This document shows, piece after piece, positions 16,701 to 26,887 of a stretch of DNA of 64,000 bases. Both the position numbers and the translations under genes were made by a program. This DNA comes from Mycobacterium sp. Aquia_213. GTDB taxonomy: Bacteria; Actinomycetota; Actinomycetes; Mycobacteriales; Mycobacteriaceae. Location: contig NZ_CP113116.1 of NCBI RefSeq assembly GCF_026625985.1, forward strand, positions 5,208,001 through 5,272,000, read 5' to 3'. The notes below the pieces were generated by a model. That model was given only the letters and a program-made list of their open reading frames with translations. It was not told the DNA's origin and ran no database searches. Positions within the stretch are counted from its first letter, which is position 1. Every line of letters starts with the position of its first letter.

Positions 16701-16880
16701 ACTACCCCTGGCGTGCAGCTCGTTTTGTGCATTGCGCCCGTTCCGTGTGACGCTATGACCCGGCCGCGCGCACAAGCTACGCCGGTCGAACCCGAAAGCA
16801 TGCAAAAGGCATGCACCGAAGGCCGATGGACATCCCTCAGGATTCGTCCCCGCCTCCGGGACACAGAAAGGCTTCTTCGT

Positions 16881-17744
16881 ATGGCCGTGCAGCTCACGCC
16901 GCATTTCGGCAACGTGCAGGCGCATTACGACCTGTCTGACGACTTCTTCCGGCTCTTTCTGGACCCCACCCAGACCTACAGCTGCGCGTTCTTCGAGCGC
17001 GACGACCTGACCCTGGAAGAGGCACAGCTCGCCAAAATCGATCTATCGCTGTCCAAGTTGGGCCTCGAGCCCGGGATGACGCTGCTGGATATCGGCTGCG
17101 GCTGGGGCGCCACGCTGCGGCGGGCCATCGAGAAATACGACGTCAACGCCGTGGGCCTGACGCTGTCGGAAAACCAGGCCGAACACGTTCAGAAGTCGTT
17201 CGACCAGCTGGACACCAAGCGCACCCGGCGCGTGCTGCTGGAGGGCTGGGAGAAGTTCGACGAGCCGGTCGACCGGATCGTTTCGATCGGCGCATTCGAG
17301 CACTTCGGCCGCGCGCGCTGGGCCCGCTTTTTCGAGATGGCTTACTCGGTGCTGCCGGCCGACGGCGTGATGATGCTGCACACCATCGTGCGCCCCGCGT
17401 TCAAGGAAGCCAGGGCCAAGGGCCTGCCGCTGACCCACGAAGTTGTCCACTTCACGCAGTTCATCCTGGCCGAGATCTTCCCCGGCGGCTGGCTGCCCAC
17501 CCCCCAGCTGGTGGAAGAGCACTCTGCCGACGCCGGCTTCAAGCTCACCCGGACCCAGTCCTTGCAGCTGCACTACGCGCGCACCCTCGACATGTGGGCC
17601 GCCGCGCTGGAGGCCAACAAGGACAAGGCGATCGAGATCCAGTCGCAGAAGGTCTACGACCGCTACATGAAGTACCTCACCGGCTGCGCAGACCTGTTCC
17701 GTCAGGGCTACACCGACGTCGACCAGTTCACGCTGGAGAAGTAA
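16881..17744 (+). CDS. pcaA: Mycolic acid cyclopropane synthase PcaA
   Basis: PcaA is an S-adenosylmethionine-dependent methyltransferase that makes the proximal cis-cyclopropane of alpha-mycolates. The 287-aa sequence has HYDLSDDFFRLFLDPTQTYSCAFFE, the SAM site LLDIGCGWGATLRRAI, and the active-site segment SIGAFEHFG that contains the bicarbonate-binding Glu. It ends CADLFRQGYTDVDQFTLEK. The ATG at 16881 follows AGAAAGG. It converges on umaA across a shared terminator. Confidence 0.94.
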   Translation: MAVQLTPHFGNVQAHYDLSDDFFRLFLDPTQTYSCAFFERDDLTLEEAQLAKIDLSLSKLGLEPGMTLLDIGCGWGATLRRAIEKYDVNAVGLTLSENQAEHVQKSFDQLDTKRTRRVLLEGWEKFDEPVDRIVSIGAFEHFGRARWARFFEMAYSVLPADGVMMLHTIVRPAFKEARAKGLPLTHEVVHFTQFILAEIFPGGWLPTPQLVEEHSADAGFKLTRTQSLQLHYARTLDMWAAALEANKDKAIEIQSQKVYDRYMKYLTGCADLFRQGYTDVDQFTLEK

Positions 17745-17750
17745 ACGAAA

Positions 17751-17778
17751 AGCGGGCCGGACTTGTGTCCGGCCCGCT
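17751..17778. terminator. Bidirectional terminator between pcaA and umaA
   Basis: AGCGGGCCGGAC (17751-17762), loop TTGT and GTCCGGCCCGCT (17767-17778) form a perfect 12-bp stem. Read on the minus strand it is followed by a T-rich run (GCTTTTCGTTT), which ends umaA transcripts; it also lies 6 bases after the pcaA stop. Confidence 0.9.
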
Positions 17779-17792
17779 GCTTCTGCTGGGGA

Positions 17793-18653
17793 CTACTTGA
17801 CGCAGGTGAATTGCCCCACGTCGGTAATGCCCTTGCGGAAGAAGTCCTCGCACCCCGTCAAGTAGTGCATGTAGCGGTCGTAGATTTCTTCCGACTGGAT
17901 CTCGATCGCCTTGTCCTTGTTGGCCTCGAGGTTGGCGGCCCACATGTTCAGCGTCCGCGCGTAATGCGGCTGCAGCAATTGCACCTTTTCCACCGAGAAT
18001 CCGGCCTCCGGCGCGAGCTTCAGCAGGTCCTCCACCGAGGGCAACTGTCCGCCCGGGAAAATCACGTCGCCGATGAACTTCGCGAAACGAATGTCTTTCA
18101 TCGTCAATTTGATGCCCTTTTCGTGCATCGACTTCTGGGTCTGCGCCAGAATTGTGTGCAGCAACATCCGGCCGTCGTCGGGAAGAATGTTGTAGGCACG
18201 GTCGAAGAACGCGGGGTAACGCTCCGCCTTGAAGGCTTCGAAGGCGCCGATGGTGACGATCCGGTCGACCCGGTCCTCGAATTCTTCCCAGCCCTGCAGC
18301 CGTATCTCGACGGTGCGGTCGGTGGGAACCTTGGCCAGCCGGGCCTTGCTGTACTCGAACTGGTTGCGGCTGAGCGTGATTCCGATGACGTTGACGTCGA
18401 ACTTCTCGACCGCGCGTTGCAGCGCTCCGCCCCAGCCGCAGCCGACGTCGAGCACCGTCATGCCGGGCTCGAGGTTCAGCTTGCCCAGTGCCAGGTCGAA
18501 CTTCGCGTTCTGCGCTTCCTCCAGCGTCATGTCGTCACGCTCGAAGTATGCGCACGTGTAGCCCATCGTCGGGTCCAGGAACAATGCGAAAAACTCATCC
18601 GAGACGTCGTAGATGGACTGCGACTCTTCGTAATACGGCCTGAGCTGCGTCAT
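17793..18653 (-). CDS. umaA: Mycolic acid methyltransferase UmaA
   Basis: This 286-aa cyclopropane-synthase-family SAM methyltransferase begins MTQLRPYYEESQSIYDVSDEFF and has VLDVGCGWGGALQRAV. It has TIGAFEAFK where PcaA has SIGAFEHFG, a known difference between UmaA and the cyclopropanating members. It ends CEDFFRKGITDVGQFTCVK. Its precise mycolate product is less settled than that of PcaA. The ATG at 18653 lies downstream of possible in-frame starts and matches the H37Rv N-terminus. Confidence 0.92.
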   Translation of the reverse strand: MTQLRPYYEESQSIYDVSDEFFALFLDPTMGYTCAYFERDDMTLEEAQNAKFDLALGKLNLEPGMTVLDVGCGWGGALQRAVEKFDVNVIGITLSRNQFEYSKARLAKVPTDRTVEIRLQGWEEFEDRVDRIVTIGAFEAFKAERYPAFFDRAYNILPDDGRMLLHTILAQTQKSMHEKGIKLTMKDIRFAKFIGDVIFPGGQLPSVEDLLKLAPEAGFSVEKVQLLQPHYARTLNMWAANLEANKDKAIEIQSEEIYDRYMHYLTGCEDFFRKGITDVGQFTCVK

Positions 18654-18761
18654 GCTAAATGGATACCTCTCGCTTTTGGTGATCGCGGAAATAATACCCG
18701 ACGCGAGCACACGACTCTCACTACGTCAATGCCCGGGCCCGGCGGAAATTTGCGATCCGGT

Positions 18762-19625
18762 TCAGTACGTGTAGAACCCCTGACCCGATTTCTTGCCCAA
18801 CTGACCCGCCTCCACCATCCGCAGCAGCAGCGGCGGCGGGCCGTAGTGCGGCTCCTTGAATTCCTCGAACATCTTGTCCGCGATCAGTTTGAGTGTGTCC
18901 AATCCAACAAGATCCGACAACCGCAACGGGCCCATCGGGTGCGACAGGCCGGCAACAACCGCCTTGTCGACATCCTCGACGGTGGCGAATCCCGCCTCCA
19001 CCATGCGGACGGCCGACAACAGATAGGGCACCAACAGGGCGTTCACCACGAATCCGGACCGGTCCGAACACCGCACCACCTGCTTGCCCAGCACCGCGCC
19101 GGCGAACTCTTCGGTGCGCGCGGCGGCGGCTTCGTCGGTGACCAGCGTGCTGACCAATTCGACCAGCGGCAACACCGGCACCGGGTTGAAGAAGTGCAAG
19201 CCCAGCACCCGCTGGGGGTTCTTGGTCGCCGCCGCGATCTTCATGATCGGAATGCTCGACGTGTTCGACGCCAGCACCGCGTCGGGATCGGTGATCACCT
19301 CGTCGAGCTTCGCGAAGACCTCCGCCTTGACGGCCTCGTCCTCGACAATCGCCTCGATCACCAGTTGGCGGTCGGCGAGGTCCTTCAGGTCGGTGGTGAA
19401 GGTGAGCTGGCTCAGGGCACGGTCACGCTCACGCTCGGTCACCTTGCCCGCGCTGACGCCCCGCTCCAGCGATTTCACGATGCGGTTTCGGCCCGCCGTG
19501 ATCAGCGCCTCGGTGGTCTCGTACACCGTGACGGCGACGCCGGCGCGGACCGAGACTTCGGCGATCCCGGACCCCATCTGGCCGGCCCCGACAACCCCTA
19601 CCCGCTGAATCCCTTTGTCGCTCAC
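18762..19625 (-). CDS. fadB2: 3-hydroxybutyryl-CoA dehydrogenase FadB2
   Basis: FadB2 oxidises (S)-3-hydroxyacyl-CoA with NAD(P). The 287-aa protein has a Rossmann motif GVVGAGQMGSGIAE near the start, the catalytic SNTSSIPI and LHFFNPVPVLPLVE segments, and a C-terminal dimer domain (DLVGLDTLKLIADKMFEEF). It lies downstream of icl1, past a hairpin, in a lipid-use block. Confidence 0.95.
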   Translation of the reverse strand: MSDKGIQRVGVVGAGQMGSGIAEVSVRAGVAVTVYETTEALITAGRNRIVKSLERGVSAGKVTERERDRALSQLTFTTDLKDLADRQLVIEAIVEDEAVKAEVFAKLDEVITDPDAVLASNTSSIPIMKIAAATKNPQRVLGLHFFNPVPVLPLVELVSTLVTDEAAAARTEEFAGAVLGKQVVRCSDRSGFVVNALLVPYLLSAVRMVEAGFATVEDVDKAVVAGLSHPMGPLRLSDLVGLDTLKLIADKMFEEFKEPHYGPPPLLLRMVEAGQLGKKSGQGFYTY

Positions 19626-19658
19626 TGCGTTTCTCCAGTCGTATTGTCTTGCACCGCA

Positions 19659-19693
19659 ATAGGCCCCGCCCAGGATCGCCGGGCGGGGCCTAT
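19659..19693. terminator. Strong hairpin between icl1 and fadB2
   Basis: ATAGGCCCCGCCC (19659-19671) pairs perfectly with GGGCGGGGCCTAT (19681-19693) across a 9-base loop. It lies about 90 bases past the icl1 stop and 33 bases before fadB2, so it can end icl1 transcripts. The U tract is short. Confidence 0.8.
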
Positions 19694-19780
19694 GCTACTT
19701 CAGCCGCGAGTTACGCAGCTGGGCTCAGTGACTTGAGCCGTCGGTTTCACTTCCACTTCGCGGGCTGCGCCCGCTCATCG

Positions 19781-21067
19781 TCAGTGAAACTGCCCCTCTT
19801 CGGTGGAGCCGTTCAGCGCGGTGGTCGACGACGTCGGGTCCACCGTGGTGGCGATGCGGTCGAAGTAACCGGCACCGACCTCGCGCTGGTGCTTGGTCGC
19901 GGTGTAGCCGCGCTCCTCGGCCGCCAACTCGCGCTCCTGCAGCTCGACGTAGGCGCTCATCTGGTTGCGGGCGTAGCCGTAGGCCAGATCGAACATCGAG
20001 TAGTTCAGCGCGTGGAAGCCGGCCAGCGTGATGAACTGGAACTTGAATCCCATTGCACCAAGCTCTTTTTGGAACTTCGCGATGGTGGAGTCGTCCAGGT
20101 GCTTCTTCCAGTTGAAGGAAGGCGAGCAGTTGTAGGCCAGCATCTGGTCGGGGAACTCGGACTTGACGCCCTCGGCGAACTTGGCCGCGAGCTCGAGGTC
20201 CGGGGTCCCGGTCTCCATCCAGATCAGGTCGGAGTACGGCGCGTAGGCCTTGGCCCGCGCGATGCACGGCTCGAGGCCGTTGCGGACGCGGTAGAAGCCT
20301 TCCTTGGTCCGGTCACCGGTGATGAACGGCTGGTCGCGCTCGTCGACGTCCGAGGTGATCAAGGTGGCCGCCTCGGCGTCGGTACGGGCGATCACGACGG
20401 TCGGCACACCGGCGACGTCGGCGGCCAAACGCGCCGAGGTCAGGGTGCGGATGTGCTGCTGAGTCGGGATCAGCACCTTGCCACCGAGGTGGCCGCACTT
20501 CTTCTCCGAAGCCAGCTGATCTTCCCAGTGCGACCCCGCGACGCCTGCGGCGATCATCGCCTTCTGAAGTTCGTACACGTTGAGCGCGCCACCGAAGCCG
20601 GCCTCGCCATCGGCGACGATCGGCGCCAGCCAGTTCTCCACCGAGCGGTCACCCTCGACCTTGGCGATCTCGTCGGCGCGCAACAGCGCGTTGTTGATGC
20701 GACGGATGACCTGCGGCACCGAGTTGGCCGGGTACAGGCTCTGGTCGGGGTAGGTGTGGCCGGACAGGTTGGCGTCACCGGCGACCTGCCAACCGGAGAG
20801 GTAGATGGCCTTCAGGCCGGCGCGCACCTGTTGCACGGCCATGTTGCCGGTCAGGGCACCCAGGGCGTTGATGTACTCCAGGTCGTGCAGCTGCTCCCAC
20901 AGCACCTCGGCGCCGCGGCGGGCCAGGGTGTGCTCCTCGACGACGCTGCCCTGCAGGGCGACGACATCCTGGGCGGTGTAGGTGCGGCTGGTGTCCTTCC
21001 AACGCGGGTTGGTGTCCCAGTCGTGCTGGATCTGCTCGGCGCTCTTCGGGGTGCCAACGACAGACAT
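19781..21067 (-). CDS. icl1: Isocitrate lyase
   Basis: Icl1 splits isocitrate into succinate and glyoxylate for growth on fatty acids, and also works as methylisocitrate lyase in M. tuberculosis. The 428-aa sequence has the signature SEKKCGHLGGKV with the catalytic Cys at 191, the ligand segment VADGEAGFGG and NCSPSFNWKKHL. The ATG at 21067 follows AAAGGAG. RamB-like boxes upstream and the nearby ramB gene fit the known RamB control of icl1. Confidence 0.97.
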   Translation of the reverse strand: MSVVGTPKSAEQIQHDWDTNPRWKDTSRTYTAQDVVALQGSVVEEHTLARRGAEVLWEQLHDLEYINALGALTGNMAVQQVRAGLKAIYLSGWQVAGDANLSGHTYPDQSLYPANSVPQVIRRINNALLRADEIAKVEGDRSVENWLAPIVADGEAGFGGALNVYELQKAMIAAGVAGSHWEDQLASEKKCGHLGGKVLIPTQQHIRTLTSARLAADVAGVPTVVIARTDAEAATLITSDVDERDQPFITGDRTKEGFYRVRNGLEPCIARAKAYAPYSDLIWMETGTPDLELAAKFAEGVKSEFPDQMLAYNCSPSFNWKKHLDDSTIAKFQKELGAMGFKFQFITLAGFHALNYSMFDLAYGYARNQMSAYVELQERELAAEERGYTATKHQREVGAGYFDRIATTVDPTSSTTALNGSTEEGQFH

Positions 21068-21182
21068 TGGGCTTACTCCTTTGGGGTCAAAATCTGTTAA
21101 GCCGTACCGCTGTCCGGTATCAGCTTCACTCCTGTGCTAACACGACGATGACACAGCCTGTTGATGCAGGTCCACCCATTTT

Positions 21183-21233
21183 GATTGCAAATTTGGGCCA
21201 CGACTTCGCGGCAGTTTTGCTAAGTTTGCAAAG
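21183..21233 (-). promoter_or_regulatory. RamB-like boxes upstream of icl1
   Basis: On the icl1 sense strand there is CTTTGCAAA (21225-21233) and a second, weaker TTTGCAATC nearer the gene (21183-21191). The first matches the CTTTGCAAA core I recall for RamB sites. They lie 110-170 bases before the icl1 start, in a 253-base gene-free stretch that also holds its promoter. Confidence 0.6.
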
Positions 21234-21320
21234 GTGTACAGAATCTGAACCGGTTCAGAAGCTACCGACCAGTAACCAAAATCCGAGGTCAGCCAGCAAT
21301 TTACCGGGACGCTTGTCCGG

Positions 21321-22115
21321 TTAGAGATTGAAGAGCGAAGCGACCGCTTTCGTCTCGTCGCCGACCGCATATGTGAGCGTTGTAACAGGGCGATCGGTCA
21401 GCCCGGGGCCGAATTTGTCGGTCGATCCGGCCGGATGGACGTGCGAGATGATCTCGAGCTTGTCGCCGAGCGCCACCGGCGCCTCGTGCTCGATGGTGAT
21501 GCGCAGCGGGCCCTGCATCAGTTCCAGGTGCGACGCCAGGTAATCCTCGATGACGCTCCAGTACACCGAGTTGTTCATGTGGTCGAACAGGTCGATATCG
21601 GTGACCCGGACCGGAAACTCGTGAATCTCGGTCGCGTCGTCGCGGCTGCCCGCCTTCAAGTAGCCCTTCCAGCGCAGCCGATCAACGGACGTGGTCTTGT
21701 GCAGTCCTTCGAGGAAGTCATCGGAGATGCGCGACGGCATCTGGGTTTCCCGGTTGATGTTGATCCAGAAGGCCTCGGATTCGATCAGGCCGCCCTTGCG
21801 TCCGTCGACGCGGACCCGCATCTCACACCACCGGTTCGAGGTGCCCGAACACCAGCGCCGACAGCGCAGCATGTCCTGGAACTCGATGGGCCGCAGCATG
21901 TCGAGCATCGTGCGCCGGACGATCCACAGCGGATGGGTCTCCTCAAAGCCCATCTCGCGCAGCTGGTCTTGGCCGACGTCCTGGATGTGGCGGCACGCGG
22001 CGTCCAACCGCAACCGTCCGGTGCGGTCGATGTCGCCGACCCGCAGCGGCCATTCGCGGTCGAATACGTCGGGGTGACCGTCGGGCACCGGCATCATTGA
22101 TTTGTCCAGGCTCAC
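21321..22115 (-). CDS. Acyl-ACP thioesterase-family protein (Rv0466-like)
   Basis: This 264-aa protein has two hot-dog domains. The first starts DREWPLRVGDIDRTGRLRLD; the second has RVTDIDLFDHMNNSVYWSVIEDY with the Asn/His positions typical of acyl-ACP thioesterases. The GTG at 22115 gives VSLDKSMMPVPDGHPDVF, as in H37Rv. It probably releases fatty acids from ACP or CoA; the substrate is unknown. It lies between icl1 and the divergent ramB. Confidence 0.9.
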   Translation of the reverse strand: MSLDKSMMPVPDGHPDVFDREWPLRVGDIDRTGRLRLDAACRHIQDVGQDQLREMGFEETHPLWIVRRTMLDMLRPIEFQDMLRCRRWCSGTSNRWCEMRVRVDGRKGGLIESEAFWININRETQMPSRISDDFLEGLHKTTSVDRLRWKGYLKAGSRDDATEIHEFPVRVTDIDLFDHMNNSVYWSVIEDYLASHLELMQGPLRITIEHEAPVALGDKLEIISHVHPAGSTDKFGPGLTDRPVTTLTYAVGDETKAVASLFNL

Positions 22116-22234
22116 GACTTCGCTCCCCAATTGCCTTACCTGCGTTATCCCGGGGTTCACCCGGGACCCCGATGCGAATCATGCCAATGACCGCGGACAA
22201 ACGCCAAACCTGACGACGTCGCTCATTGGCTGCC

Positions 22235-22260
22235 AAGTCTGCAAACCCTTCCTTTGCAAT
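22235..22260 (+). promoter_or_regulatory. RamB-like sites before ramB
   Basis: AAGTCTGCAAA (22235-22245) and CTTTGCAAT (22252-22260) lie just before the ramB ATG and resemble the RamB core, the second with one mismatch. Their position would allow RamB to repress its own gene, as reported for RamB. Confidence 0.5.
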
Positions 22261-22278
22261 GCAGGTAAACTGCCATAA

Positions 22279-23694
22279 ATGTCGAAAACGTTCGTCGGCT
22301 CACGCGTTCGCCAGTTGCGTAACGAGCGTGGGTTTTCGCAAGCCGCGCTGGCCCAGCTGCTCGAGATCTCGCCGAGCTACCTCAACCAGATCGAGCACGA
22401 CGTCCGCCCCCTGACGGTGGCCGTGCTGTTGCGCATCACCGAAGTGTTCGGAGTGGACGCGACCTTCTTCGCCCCCCAGGACGACACCCGCCTGGTCGCC
22501 GAACTGCGCGAAGTGACCATGGATCGCGATCTGGACATCAACGTCGATCCACCCGAGGTCGCCGAGCTGGTCAACGCCCATCCCGCCCTGGCCCGCGCGG
22601 TGGTCAACCTGCACCGGCGCTACCGGCTCACCACCGCGCAGCTGGCCGCCGCCACCGAGGAGCGCTACTCCGACGGCAGCGGCAGCGGATCGATCACGAT
22701 GCCGCACGAAGAGGTGCGCGACTACTTCTACCAGCGGCAGAACTATCTGCACGAGCTGGACACCGCCGCCGAAGATCTCACGATCCACACCCGGCTGCAC
22801 CACGGCGACCTGGCCCGCGAATTGACGCGGCGGCTCACCGAGGTGCACGGCGTCCACATCAACAGGCGCATCGACCTCGGCGACACGGTGCTGCACCGCT
22901 ACGAGCCCGAGACCAAGACGCTGGAGATCAGCAATCACCTCTCGCTGGGCCAGCAGGTCTTCAAGATGGCCGCCGAGTTGGCCTACCTCGAGTTCGGCGA
23001 CCTGATCGACAGCATGGTCGCCGACGGCAAATTCACCAGCGACGAGTCCCACACGCTGGCCCGGCTCGGTCTGGCGAACTACTTCGCCGCCGCCGCGGTG
23101 CTGCCCTACCGCCAATTCCACGATGTCACCGAGAATTTCCGCTACGACGTCGAGCGGCTGTCGGCGTTCTACTCGGTGAGCTACGAGACCATCGCCCACC
23201 GGCTCTCGACGATGCAACGGCCGTCGATGCGGGGGGTGCCGTTCTCGTTCGTCCGGGTGGATCGCGCCGGCAACATGTCAAAACGCCAGTCCGCCACCGG
23301 TTTTCATTTCTCCTCCAGCGGCGGCACCTGCCCGCTGTGGAATGTCTACGAGACGTTTGCCAACCCGGGCAAGATCCTGGTGCAGATCGCTCAGATGCCC
23401 GACGGCCGCAACTACATGTGGGTGGCCCGCACCGTGGAGCGCCGTGCTGCCCGGTATGGTCAGCCGGGTAAAACCTTCGCGATCGGGCTGGGCTGCGAGC
23501 TGCGGCACGCGCACCGGCTCGTCTACTCGGAAGGACTGGACTTGTCGGGAGATGTCGCCACACCCATCGGCGCGGGTTGCCGTGTCTGCGAACGCGATAA
23601 CTGTCCACAACGGGCCTTCCCGGCGTTGGGCCGTGCACTCGATCTCGACGAGCACCGCAGCACGGTGTCCCCGTACTTGGTGAAGCAGCCATGA
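22279..23694 (+). CDS. ramB: Transcriptional regulator RamB
   Basis: RamB controls acetate and glyoxylate genes, including icl1. The 471-aa protein has an XRE helix-turn-helix at residues 8-62 (GSRVRQLRNERGFSQAALAQ, then SPSYLNQIEHDVRPLT). A central IrrE-type domain has lost the full HExxH site (it reads AAELAYLEFGD). The C-terminal domain is of the short-chain fatty-acyl regulator type, with the Cys cluster GCRVCERDNCPQR. Its stop overlaps the next gene as ATGA. Confidence 0.95.
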   Translation: MSKTFVGSRVRQLRNERGFSQAALAQLLEISPSYLNQIEHDVRPLTVAVLLRITEVFGVDATFFAPQDDTRLVAELREVTMDRDLDINVDPPEVAELVNAHPALARAVVNLHRRYRLTTAQLAAATEERYSDGSGSGSITMPHEEVRDYFYQRQNYLHELDTAAEDLTIHTRLHHGDLARELTRRLTEVHGVHINRRIDLGDTVLHRYEPETKTLEISNHLSLGQQVFKMAAELAYLEFGDLIDSMVADGKFTSDESHTLARLGLANYFAAAAVLPYRQFHDVTENFRYDVERLSAFYSVSYETIAHRLSTMQRPSMRGVPFSFVRVDRAGNMSKRQSATGFHFSSSGGTCPLWNVYETFANPGKILVQIAQMPDGRNYMWVARTVERRAARYGQPGKTFAIGLGCELRHAHRLVYSEGLDLSGDVATPIGAGCRVCERDNCPQRAFPALGRALDLDEHRSTVSPYLVKQP

Positions 23695-24269
23695 GCGACG
23701 CGCAGGCCGGCCACGTCGCCCGCATCCCGTCGTCCACCAAATTTCGCCGGCTGGGCCCGATCAACTGGATCCTGGCCAAAGGCGCCGCCCGCAAACTGCG
23801 GGCGTCCGAGATGCATCTGTTCACCACGCTCGGTCAGCGCCAAGGGCTGTTTTGGGCGTGGTCGCTGTACGGCGGCCGGCTGCTGCGCGGCCGGCTGCCC
23901 CGGGTGGACACCGAATTGGTGATCCTGCGTGTCGCACATCTGCGGTCGAGCGAATACGAGTTGCAGCACCACCGGAAGATGGGACGTCAATTCGGTCTGG
24001 ACGCTCACGTGCAGGCGACGATATTCGCGTGGCCCGACGTTCCGGACGGCGACGGACCCCGGGTGATACTGAGCGCCCGGCAACAGGCACTGCTGAACGC
24101 GACGGACGAGCTGATCAAGAACCGGACGATCAGTGAGGACACCTGGCGGCAACTCGCGATGCATCTCGACCGGCACCGGCTCATCGAATTCTGCTTGCTT
24201 GCAACGCAATACGATGGACTGGCCGCGACGATATCCGCACTCAACATCGAGTTGGACAACCCGAGATAG
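23691..24269 (+). CDS. Carboxymuconolactone decarboxylase / AhpD-like protein (Rv0464c-like)
   Basis: This 192-aa alpha-helical protein of the CMD/AhpD-like superfamily has VILRVAHLRSSEYELQHHRKMGRQFGL, with a Glu and His pair where AhpD has its CxxC region. The redox Cys pair is missing, so peroxidase reductase activity is unlikely. Such CMD-like proteins without CxxC have no settled role. It is coupled to ramB by an ATGA overlap. Confidence 0.88.
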   Translation: MSDAQAGHVARIPSSTKFRRLGPINWILAKGAARKLRASEMHLFTTLGQRQGLFWAWSLYGGRLLRGRLPRVDTELVILRVAHLRSSEYELQHHRKMGRQFGLDAHVQATIFAWPDVPDGDGPRVILSARQQALLNATDELIKNRTISEDTWRQLAMHLDRHRLIEFCLLATQYDGLAATISALNIELDNPR

Positions 24270-24273
24270 CGCC

Positions 24274-24549
24274 TCAGGCGTAGACGTCGGCCAGCACGGC
24301 CAGCGTCAAAACCACCGGCAGTATTGGCAAGTCGAACGCAAACGCCGCCCACAGATACTTGCGGCGCCGGCGTAGCACGAAACCCCAGATTGCGGCGAAG
24401 GCGCCCAGCAGCACCGATCCCAGTAACACCAGCGGGCCCCAATGGCCCGCCGTCGCGTTGTCGCCGGCGAGCGAAATGGCAACTAGCCACAGCACATAAC
24501 CGGTAGCCGCACCGCCAAGGGCACCCAGAATGGTCTCGCCGCGAATCAT
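24274..24549 (-). CDS. Small membrane protein (Rv0463-like)
   Basis: The protein (91 aa) has three hydrophobic segments (about residues 8-28, 38-60 and 68-90) and a basic loop RRRRK after the second. I recognise no family. It lies 4 bases downstream of lpdC on the same strand, so it is probably co-transcribed with it. Confidence 0.8.
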   Translation of the reverse strand: MIRGETILGALGGAATGYVLWLVAISLAGDNATAGHWGPLVLLGSVLLGAFAAIWGFVLRRRRKYLWAAFAFDLPILPVVLTLAVLADVYA

Positions 24550-24553
24550 CGGT

Positions 24554-25951
<1,398 letters not shown>

Positions 25952-25968
25952 GAGCCCACCCTAATGGG

Positions 25969-26598
25969 TCAATACGGGATGACGCCGAGCAGACAATGAC
26001 CCGTGCGCGCGCAGTAGTAATAGCCGTACAGGGGTGCCGCGGCGACGACCGAGCCGAACGGTCCCGCCATCACCGCGATGGACAGCGCCGCGATCAGCGG
26101 CCGGCCCTGCACCATCGCCAGCATCACGCCACCGACGGTGCATGCCACGACGTAAACCAGCGCCATGAACACGGCCGGGGTCTTGTCGATCGTGTGGTAC
26201 CACCAATAGAAGAGACTCAGCCCGACCTCGGCCGTCGCGGCCCACACGCCGAACATCACCAGAAGCAATTTCCACCACTTCACGTACTGGTAACGGCCGG
26301 GCACGGTGACCGACTGCACCGCCTGACCGGCCGGCTCGGCGTCCGGATCCGCTTCGGAAACCTCGGCGGCGGCGGGCGTCCGGACGGCGTCCTTGTCTGC
26401 TTTGGCTTCGGATTTGCCCGGCTGCGCGGCGAAGGAGATGGGCTGCGAGCCGGTGTCGTCGAAGTTCGGCACGAACGGCACCGAGTGCGCACCGGTGTCG
26501 TCGTCGAAGTCTGGGACGAACCCCTTCGTGCCGGTGTCCTCGAACTCCGGCACGAACGGCTCGGTCCCCGGGTTCGACGCGCGATCGTCCTTAGCCAC
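25969..26598 (-). CDS. Membrane protein with acidic FVPxFxDTG repeats (Rv0461-like)
   Basis: This 209-aa protein has an acidic, disordered N-terminal half with three FVP-E/D/N-F-x-D-TG repeats (residues 15-23, 27-36 and 42-50). Four hydrophobic segments follow from about residue 108 to the end. An Asp/Glu-flanked Thr recurs in each repeat, which resembles Ser/Thr-kinase or FHA-domain target motifs. Its function is unknown. Its ATG overlaps the stop of the upstream membrane gene by 8 bases. Confidence 0.83.
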   Translation of the reverse strand: MAKDDRASNPGTEPFVPEFEDTGTKGFVPDFDDDTGAHSVPFVPNFDDTGSQPISFAAQPGKSEAKADKDAVRTPAAAEVSEADPDAEPAGQAVQSVTVPGRYQYVKWWKLLLVMFGVWAATAEVGLSLFYWWYHTIDKTPAVFMALVYVVACTVGGVMLAMVQGRPLIAALSIAVMAGPFGSVVAAAPLYGYYYCARTGHCLLGVIPY

Positions 26599-26869
26599 GA
26601 GATGTCACCTCGAGGACGACGAGCACCCCGAACCAGCCCGGCGCCATCGCCAGCAGGAACGCGCCCAGCATCGTGACCCAACGACGCCCGGAGAACAGGA
26701 TCGTCAACAGCCCGATCACGCTGGGCAACCCCACCACCAGCGCGATGACGACGTCGGGGCGGACCGGGGTATGAACCAGCACCGTCAACGCAACCCCCGC
26801 CAGCAACCCGACCGCGGTGCCGACCAGCATCGCGCTGGCCAGCAGCCAGGGCCGGGGTAACGGGATCAC
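26591..26869 (-). CDS. Small hydrophobic membrane protein (Rv0460-like)
   Basis: The protein (92 aa) has about three transmembrane segments (residues 8-30, 37-58 and 65-87) and almost no soluble part. No family is recognised. It overlaps the Rv0461-like gene by 8 bases, so the two may form a membrane complex. Confidence 0.8.
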   Translation of the reverse strand: MIPLPRPWLLASAMLVGTAVGLLAGVALTVLVHTPVRPDVVIALVVGLPSVIGLLTILFSGRRWVTMLGAFLLAMAPGWFGVLVVLEVTSRG

Positions 26870-26887
26870 CTCATTGAGCGTACTGAG

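Noticed and set aside
18655..18710. N-terminal extension of umaA to an upstream start
   Set aside because: The extra residues are not seen in related methyltransferases, and the ATG at 18653 matches the family N-terminus.
17763..19736. 657-codon open frame opposite umaA and fadB2
   Set aside because: It spans two well-defined genes and their terminator, and has no recognisable domain.
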